From SPCO01 sp964427285 (GTDB taxonomy: Bacteria; Chloroflexota; Limnocylindria; Limnocylindrales; CSP1-4): a stretch of 55,555 bases of DNA. The notes beneath the pieces were generated by a model. That model ran no database searches. It saw nothing but the letters and a program-made list of their open reading frames with translations, and was not told the DNA's origin. Below are positions 50,751 through 55,555 of the stretch, piece after piece (the stretch's first letter is position 1; each line of letters starts with the position of its first letter). The stretch spans positions 1 through 55,555 of the forward strand of contig CAYRTS010000014.1 in NCBI GenBank assembly GCA_964427285.1, given 5' to 3'. Both the position numbers and the translations under genes were made by a program.

Positions 50751-52013
50751 TCAGGCGCGCGGGGTCGCAGCGCGAAGCTTCTCGAGGACGAAGGCCGCGA
50801 CGGCCAGTGCTGAACGCAACCGGCCGAGCGGTCCCGTGAGGAACACGATCCGGCTGACCGTGTCGTCGCCGTCCGGGGTGGAGACGGCGATCGAAACGGA
50901 CGTGTCGCCAGAGCGCGGACGTGCCCGCACGGCGACGCCAACGTCGGCGCCACCGAGCTCCCGGGCGCGCCGGGCAAAGGCAAGGAGGTCGTCCGGCGAG
51001 TCGGCCGCGATCGCGGCCGGGTCAGCAGCGGCGCCAGATCCGTGCTCAGGCTCGATGGCGGATGCAGCCGGTGCCAACCAAGAGATGGTTTCGCTGGAGC
51101 GGAACCACTCCTCGTCGCCCAGGAGCGCAGCCAGGCTTCCGCCCGTTCCGACTTCGGAGGTGGCGATCGTCCAGCCGAGTTCGTCCAGCCGATGTCCGAT
51201 CGCCTCGCTCCAGGTCGTCTCGCCGGTGGCCCAGACATGCTGGCCAACCAGGCCAAGGACCGCAGCCGCGGCCCCTTCCACGAGCTCCCCGGCCGTGTGG
51301 GGTGGGGCGTCCGTCGCAGAGATCCGGATGTCCACCGCCTCCGCCCGAGCGTACGTGGCGACGATGGGGTTCGCCGCCCGCAGCAGGACTTCGCCGAGCT
51401 CGTGGGCCAGTTGTGACTCGCCAATCCCGGCCAGTCGATAGGTGCGTGCCACGACGTTGGCGCCGAGGCCCCTGACCTCGAGTCGCGGTTGCGCTTCGTT
51501 GGCCCACATCGGGCGCATTTCGCGGGGCGGCCCGGGCAGCGCCACGATCGCCCGGCCATCCGGGCGGGTCACGAGCCAGCCCGGAGCGGTGCCGTTCGGG
51601 TTGGGCAGCGTTGTGGCCGACGGGATCAGCCAGGCCTGTTTGAGGTTGAGTTCCGGGAATGGCATGCCCCGCCGACTCCAGATCTCGCGGAGCCAGGCCT
51701 CGAGCTCGGGATCGACAGCGGGTGTCTCGCCGCACGCCGCCGCGATGGCCTCCCTGGTGAGATCGTCCGGGGTGGGACCCAGGCCGCCGGTCGAGATCAG
51801 CAGGTCAGCCCTCGTGAGACCCGTCCGGAATGCCTCGGTGACCGCGCCGAGGTCGTCCGGAAGCGCGGTCAGCCGCATCACGCGTACCCCGTGCGCGGTC
51901 AGGGCGCGGGCCAGTTCTCCGGCATTCGTGTCGCGGGTGTCGCCGACGGTCAGCTCGGAGCCGATGCTCAGCAGCTCGGCGGTCAGGATGTGACGGGGCT
52001 GGCTCGATGACAT
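50751..52013 (-). CDS. cinA: CinA-family protein (competence/damage-inducible, NMN amidase type)
   Basis: This 420-residue protein begins with a MoCF-type domain (ELLSIGSELTVGDTRDTNA, then ISTGGLGPTPDDLTREA), as in CinA N-terminal pyrophosphatase domains. The middle region has ALPGPPREM. The C-terminal part (SEAIGHRLDELGWTIATSEVGTGG in adjoining parts) fits the CinA amidohydrolase domain that deamidates NMN. ATG 52013 starts the conserved text; the frame is open further upstream but non-coding in look. Length is normal. Confidence 0.88.
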   Translation of the reverse strand: MSSSQPRHILTAELLSIGSELTVGDTRDTNAGELARALTAHGVRVMRLTALPDDLGAVTEAFRTGLTRADLLISTGGLGPTPDDLTREAIAAACGETPAVDPELEAWLREIWSRRGMPFPELNLKQAWLIPSATTLPNPNGTAPGWLVTRPDGRAIVALPGPPREMRPMWANEAQPRLEVRGLGANVVARTYRLAGIGESQLAHELGEVLLRAANPIVATYARAEAVDIRISATDAPPHTAGELVEGAAAAVLGLVGQHVWATGETTWSEAIGHRLDELGWTIATSEVGTGGSLAALLGDEEWFRSSETISWLAPAASAIEPEHGSGAAADPAAIAADSPDDLLAFARRARELGGADVGVAVRARPRSGDTSVSIAVSTPDGDDTVSRIVFLTGPLGRLRSALAVAAFVLEKLRAATPRA

Positions 52014-52190
52014 GGGTGGCAGGGTAGCGCGCCCGGGACGCGGGCGCGGGAGCAAGGCGTTGACGAGGCTCGGACGGCCCGGCCGTGACGTGGCACGACA
52101 TCGCGGCGGTTCCGTCGGTCGAACCGTCCGAATTGCGCTGCTATCATCGAACCACCTTGCGCCCGTCCCGGCGCCCAGTTCACAGCCGGA

Positions 52191-53051
52191 GTGCAACCCC
52201 TGGACGATCCGACGACCACCCCCCCACCCGCTGATCCGCATCGCTCGGAAGGGTCGGCGCCGGGTCTCCGCGCCCAGATCATGGCCGTGCGCGACGCCGT
52301 TGTGGCGTTGATCGGGGCCCACATCGAGCTGGCCAGGACCGAGCTGACCGAGATCGCCGGCGAGGTCGGTCGCATCGCGGCGCTGGCGGCGCTTGCGCTC
52401 ATCCTGCTCATGCTCGCCGGTCTGCTCGGGATCATCGGAGGCGCCCTGTTCCTCGGGGAATGGCTGTTCGGGTCGCTTGGCTGGGGTGTTCTGCACGGCA
52501 TCCTGGCGTTCGGCGGGATCGCGGTGGCGGCCGGCCTGCTGGCGGCGGGTGTCCCAGGTGGCCGGATCGGCCGGTCGCTGCTGGGTGGCGTGCTTATGGC
52601 GATCGTCGTGGGCGTGGTGTTCGGCCTCGAGTGGTCAAATCGGCTGTTTGCGGCGGTCGGCGAATCGATGCGCTTGAACATCAGCCCCGATGTCCGACCG
52701 CTCGTCGTCGGGGTGCTGATCGGGGCGCTGCTCGGCGTGCTCGTCGGGTTCGCCGCGGCCACGCGCGCCGGAACCGCGAGCGCCAGGATGGCCGCCATCG
52801 TCGGGCTCCTCGTGGTCGGAGCCCTGGTCGGTGCCTTCAGCTCGATCACGTTCGGGGCGCAGGCGGGCGCCGGCGTCGGCGTCGCGGTCGGCTGGCTGAC
52901 CTGGATCTGCCTGATGGGCGCCGACGCCGCCCGCAATGCGATCAATGTCAACGGGTTCAAGGAACGCTTTTACCCGTCCCAGACCATCGAAACCGGCAAG
53001 GAGACCATTGAGTGGCTTCAGAAACGGATGCCGCCCGGGTTCGGGTCCTAG
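52191..53051 (+). CDS. Phage-holin-family-like membrane protein
   Basis: This 286-residue protein has an N-terminal Pro-rich tail, an amphipathic helix (LIGAHIELARTELTEIAGEV) and about six hydrophobic segments from residue 60. The first pair resembles the actinobacterial phage holin III-type domain found in chromosomal membrane proteins. No phage gene is nearby. GTG 52191 is the likely start; a TATCAT box at 52142-52147 could be its -10. The 3' end overlaps the next gene by 40 bases. Confidence 0.7.
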   Translation: MQPLDDPTTTPPPADPHRSEGSAPGLRAQIMAVRDAVVALIGAHIELARTELTEIAGEVGRIAALAALALILLMLAGLLGIIGGALFLGEWLFGSLGWGVLHGILAFGGIAVAAGLLAAGVPGGRIGRSLLGGVLMAIVVGVVFGLEWSNRLFAAVGESMRLNISPDVRPLVVGVLIGALLGVLVGFAAATRAGTASARMAAIVGLLVVGALVGAFSSITFGAQAGAGVGVAVGWLTWICLMGADAARNAINVNGFKERFYPSQTIETGKETIEWLQKRMPPGFGS

Positions 53052-53572
53052 CAGCGCGGGACGCCCTCGGCGCGGAAATCGACGCCCTGAAGGGTTCGGT
53101 TCGGGCCGCCGTCGACATCCCGGCCCGGGTTCGGCGCAGTCCGGCGAGGGCGGCCGGCGTAGCGGGTGGCGCCGCCTTCCTCGTGCTCGGCGGCCCGAAG
53201 CGTTTGTTCCGGGCGGCTCGGCGGGCGGTGTTTGGCGCGCCCGCCCCACTGCCAGAGCGGATGCTGCCCGACGAGATCGAGAAGACCCTGCGCGACCTTG
53301 GCGACGATGGCGACAAGGTCCGAGGGGCCCTGGAGCGCGACTTCGCTGCCTACACGCGGGGGGCCGCGAAGGAACGTCGAGCGGCGAGCCTGGCGACGGC
53401 AGTCGCCCGTCCGCTCATGACTCGCGGGCTCAAGGCCGCTGCCGAATGGTTCCTGCGGGCCGACGGCGAGGGCTTCCAGGCACGGCTTTCCGAGGTCCTC
53501 CGCCGCGCTGAGTCTGCGGGCAAGCCCGGCGAGCGGCGGTCCGGCGATGACCCAAACGTGAACGGCATCTGA
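53012..53572 (+). CDS. Hypothetical protein coupled to the membrane protein
   Basis: This 186-residue basic, Ala/Arg-rich protein has one short hydrophobic stretch (AAGVAGGAAFLVLGG, about residues 47-61). I do not recognise a domain; its N-terminal half resembles DUF3618-type proteins that accompany holin-like membrane proteins. GTG 53012 lies inside the end of the upstream gene with GGAG about 8 bases before it. The two proteins probably act together at the membrane. Confidence 0.7.
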   Translation: MASETDAARVRVLAARDALGAEIDALKGSVRAAVDIPARVRRSPARAAGVAGGAAFLVLGGPKRLFRAARRAVFGAPAPLPERMLPDEIEKTLRDLGDDGDKVRGALERDFAAYTRGAAKERRAASLATAVARPLMTRGLKAAAEWFLRADGEGFQARLSEVLRRAESAGKPGERRSGDDPNVNGI

Positions 53573-53871
53573 CCCCGGATCGGTGCGCGCCCGACCACCT
53601 CGGATCCGATCGATGCCCGCGCGGTCCTTCTCCGACCCGCGCCGGTGCTCCACCTGCTCGATGCTCCTGTGAAGCGCGGAGTTGCGACAGCCGAGCGTAG
53701 CCGGGCGCCGGATTCTGCAGAATCTGCGCGAAGTCGACCCCCATCACGAGGGATCTGTTGCAAAACTGCGCCTGACAGGCGCACCCGGTGGCGCCTGGGT
53801 CGTGAATCGGCGCCCCGGTGAGAACCCGCCCCAACTCCGGCGTGCGAGCCGTCACGCTAGACTCCCGGTAC

Positions 53872-53960
53872 GGGCGAGTGGCGGAATGGCAGACGCGCCG
53901 GCCTTAGGAGCCGGTGCCGCGTAAGCGGCGTGGAGGTTCGACCCCTCTCTCGCCTACCAG
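53872..53960 (+). tRNA. tRNA-Leu (anticodon UAG)
   Basis: The 89-base gene has a GGGCGAG acceptor arm pairing with CTCGCCT and an anticodon stem CCGGC/GCCGG around CTTAGGA (anticodon at 53905-53907). It also has a long class II variable arm (GTGCCGCGTAAGCGGCGT), a T-loop GGTTCGACCCC and an encoded CCA end. The UAG anticodon reads CUA/CUN leucine codons. The 299 bases before it (53573-53871) show no gene. Confidence 0.96.
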
Positions 53961-54036
53961 GGTTCGGGCCCGCGTCAGAAGACCGGGCCTCCGGACCAAC
54001 GCGCCGCGCGCGACGGCCGGCGCACCAACTCCGCCC

Positions 54037-54042
54037 TATACT
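54037..54042 (+). promoter_or_regulatory. Candidate -10 box of tig, implying a leaderless mRNA
   Basis: TATACT lies 9 bases before the tig ATG, and no Shine-Dalgarno occurs in between. Transcription would start at or next to the ATG. No good -35 box is seen. Confidence 0.45.
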
Positions 54043-54051
54043 TCGTCCGCC

Positions 54052-55434
54052 ATGCAAGTCACCACCACACCCGCCCCCAGGTCCACGGTCGTGCTCGAAG
54101 TCGAGCTGCCGGCCGAGCGCCTCACCCGTGCCGTCGATGAAGCCGTCCGCCACCTCTCGCGGCGGACCCGCGTCCCGGGCTTTCGTCCCGGAAAGGCCCC
54201 GCGGCCGGTCCTGGAGCGCCACCTTGGCCCGGGAGCCGTTCTCGAGGATGCCGTCGATCACCTCGTCCAGGACTCCTACCGCAAGGCTCTCGCTGAGCAG
54301 GACCTGCTTCCGCTGACCAACGCCGACGTCGAGGTCATCCAGGCCGAAGAAGGCAAGCCGCTCCTGTTCAAGGCGACCGTCCAGGTCAGGCCCGACGTCA
54401 AGCTCGGGGACTACCAGCAGTTCAACTTCCGGCCCGAGATCGAGCAGATTGACGACGCTCGCATCGACAAGGTGCTTGACGAGCTCAGAGACCAGAACGC
54501 TACCCTGGGCCCGGTCGAGGATCGTGGCGCCAGGGAGGGCGACTACGCCGTCATCTCGTTCACCGGAACCCGCGACGGCGAACCCTTCGAGGGCGGTCGC
54601 TCTGAGCGGATGCCGATCATCCTGGGCCAGGAACGCCTGATCCCGGGGTTCGAGGCCAACTTGATGGGCGTCGAGGTCGGCGGCACAACCGACTTCGACA
54701 TCACCTTCCCCGAGGACTACCCAGAGGCGGCACTCGCAGGGAAGCCCGCTCATTTCACGGTCGAGGTCAAGGAGCTTCGGGAGAAGGTGCTCCCCGAGCT
54801 CGACGACGACTTCATTGCGACCCTGGGCGCCTTCGAGGATCTTGCGGAGCTGCGATCCGACATCAAGGTGCGCCTCGAGCGCAATGCCCTCGATCGCGCC
54901 CGGCACGCATTTGCCGATCGAATCATCGAGTACGCCGTCGCCAATTCGACCGTGGACCTGCCGGACATCCTGGTCGACCAGGAGGTCGAGGTCGTCCACG
55001 ATGAGTTCCGCGGCTCGCTCGCGCGCCAGGGAATCAACCAGGAGGCCTACCTGAAGGCCGTCAACAAGACAGAAGCGGAGCTCCACACGGAGTTCCGACC
55101 GGGCGCCGAGAAGCGGGTCCGCACCCTGCTTGTCCTGTCGAAGGTGGCTGAGGTCGAGGGTCTGACGATCCCTGACACGGACGTCGAGGCCGAGATCGGC
55201 CGCGGCCGCGAGCGGTACGCCGAGGATCCAAAACTGTTGGCCTACTTCGATTCGGAGCGCGGTCGCTCATACATTCGCAGTAGCCTCCGGCGCAGTCGGA
55301 TCGTGGAACAGCTGATCGATGGATGGCTGGTTGCCCACCCGGAGCATCCGGCGTTGCCGCACATCGAGGATGCACCGGCGACACCCATCGAAGGCGGCGA
55401 AGCTGCCGCGCAAGCATCCGTCGCGGTCATTTGA
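54052..55434 (+). CDS. tig: Trigger factor
   Basis: This 460-residue ribosome-bound chaperone and prolyl isomerase has the ribosome-binding N-terminus with the signature GFRPGKAP (about residues 43-50). An FKBP-type PPIase domain (GDYAVISFTGTRDGEPFEGG in two parts, about 163-245) and a long helical C-terminal domain follow. Length is normal, and the tail is acidic and Ala-rich. It stands 35 bases before clpP, the common tig-clpP order. ATG 54052 has no SD and lies just after a TATACT box. Confidence 0.97.
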   Translation: MQVTTTPAPRSTVVLEVELPAERLTRAVDEAVRHLSRRTRVPGFRPGKAPRPVLERHLGPGAVLEDAVDHLVQDSYRKALAEQDLLPLTNADVEVIQAEEGKPLLFKATVQVRPDVKLGDYQQFNFRPEIEQIDDARIDKVLDELRDQNATLGPVEDRGAREGDYAVISFTGTRDGEPFEGGRSERMPIILGQERLIPGFEANLMGVEVGGTTDFDITFPEDYPEAALAGKPAHFTVEVKELREKVLPELDDDFIATLGAFEDLAELRSDIKVRLERNALDRARHAFADRIIEYAVANSTVDLPDILVDQEVEVVHDEFRGSLARQGINQEAYLKAVNKTEAELHTEFRPGAEKRVRTLLVLSKVAEVEGLTIPDTDVEAEIGRGRERYAEDPKLLAYFDSERGRSYIRSSLRRSRIVEQLIDGWLVAHPEHPALPHIEDAPATPIEGGEAAAQASVAVI

Positions 55435-55469
55435 CCGCGAGCCCGGTGGCGCAGTCAGGGAGACCCAGC

Positions 55470-55555
55470 ATGCTCGTCCCCATGGTCATTGAGTCCTCCA
55501 GTCGGGGGGAGCGCGCCTATGACATCTACTCGCGCCTGCTCAAGGAGCGGATCAT
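55470..55555 (+). CDS. clpP: ATP-dependent Clp protease proteolytic subunit, N-terminal part
   Basis: The first 28 codons (LVPMVIESSSRGERAYDIYS, then RLLKERI) match the ClpP N-terminus, including the conserved RGERAYDIYSRLL. GGGAG precedes ATG 55470. The gene runs past the right edge. Its place after tig is typical. ClpP forms the proteolytic barrel of the Clp protease. Confidence 0.95.
   Translation, partial: MLVPMVIESSSRGERAYDIYSRLLKERI

Noticed and set aside
52191..53572. Prophage remnant
   Set aside because: The holin-like membrane protein is a common chromosomal type and no other phage gene or attachment site is present.

Overview
The window is GC-rich bacterial chromosome, and four runs of exactly 100 N mark it as a scaffolded draft or metagenome assembly. 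The gene content suggests an aerobic soil or freshwater Chloroflexota-like bacterium. It has form I and form II-like cox (aerobic CO dehydrogenase) genes, GTG/TTG starts, leaderless-looking promoters and trigger factor next to clpP. This placement is inferred from gene style, not from a phylogenetic marker search.

Region 1 (1-19636) is a CO/molybdenum hydroxylase island. It opens with the 3' end of a form II-like coxL and its coxM. Next come a molybdopterin-binding protein, an OsmC protein, the CoxD-type MoxR ATPase, a PLP decarboxylase, CoxE and an XdhC/CoxF protein. A membrane protein and an unusual MocA-methyltransferase fusion follow. The island ends with a complete coxM-coxS-coxL operon whose large subunit carries the form I motif AYRCSFR, then an XdhC-YHS fusion, coxG, a DUF1028 protein and an MBL hydrolase. 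Two toxin-antitoxin pairs are inserted in this island.

Region 2 (19660-25207) runs on the minus strand. An ABC-2 exporter, a 63-residue protein, rsgA and a double GNAT protein form one operon. Its leader holds a consensus -35 box, a 27-codon peptide ORF with an RLR motif like macrolide-arrest leader peptides, an alternative hairpin and an intrinsic terminator. This is a candidate drug-responsive attenuator. A third PIN toxin-antitoxin pair and a broken GNAT gene, with TGA at a conserved Cys codon, lie upstream.

Region 3 (25328-33456) holds a lipoprotein overlapped by a VirB11-like ATPase, then a magnesium-chelatase-like AAA+ protein and its large vWA partner. Between those two partners sit seven copies of a 17-bp palindrome. 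A small membrane protein, a 13-bp tandem repeat and a class II aldolase-like enzyme follow.

Region 4 (33684-48566) looks like a methylated-amine or quaternary-amine catabolic island. It holds an APC permease behind a switch-like leader RNA, two choline-kinase/APH-like phosphotransferases and two dimethylglycine/sarcosine dehydrogenase-like flavoproteins. A complete three-component di-iron oxygenase system (three-His-box enzyme, Rieske ferredoxin, FAD reductase), an inositol-monophosphatase-family enzyme and a class III aminotransferase complete it. The substrate is unknown.

Region 5 (48788-55555) is housekeeping: Mrp/ApbC, an RNase Z-like MBL protein, CinA, a membrane-protein pair, tRNA-Leu(UAG), trigger factor and the start of clpP.
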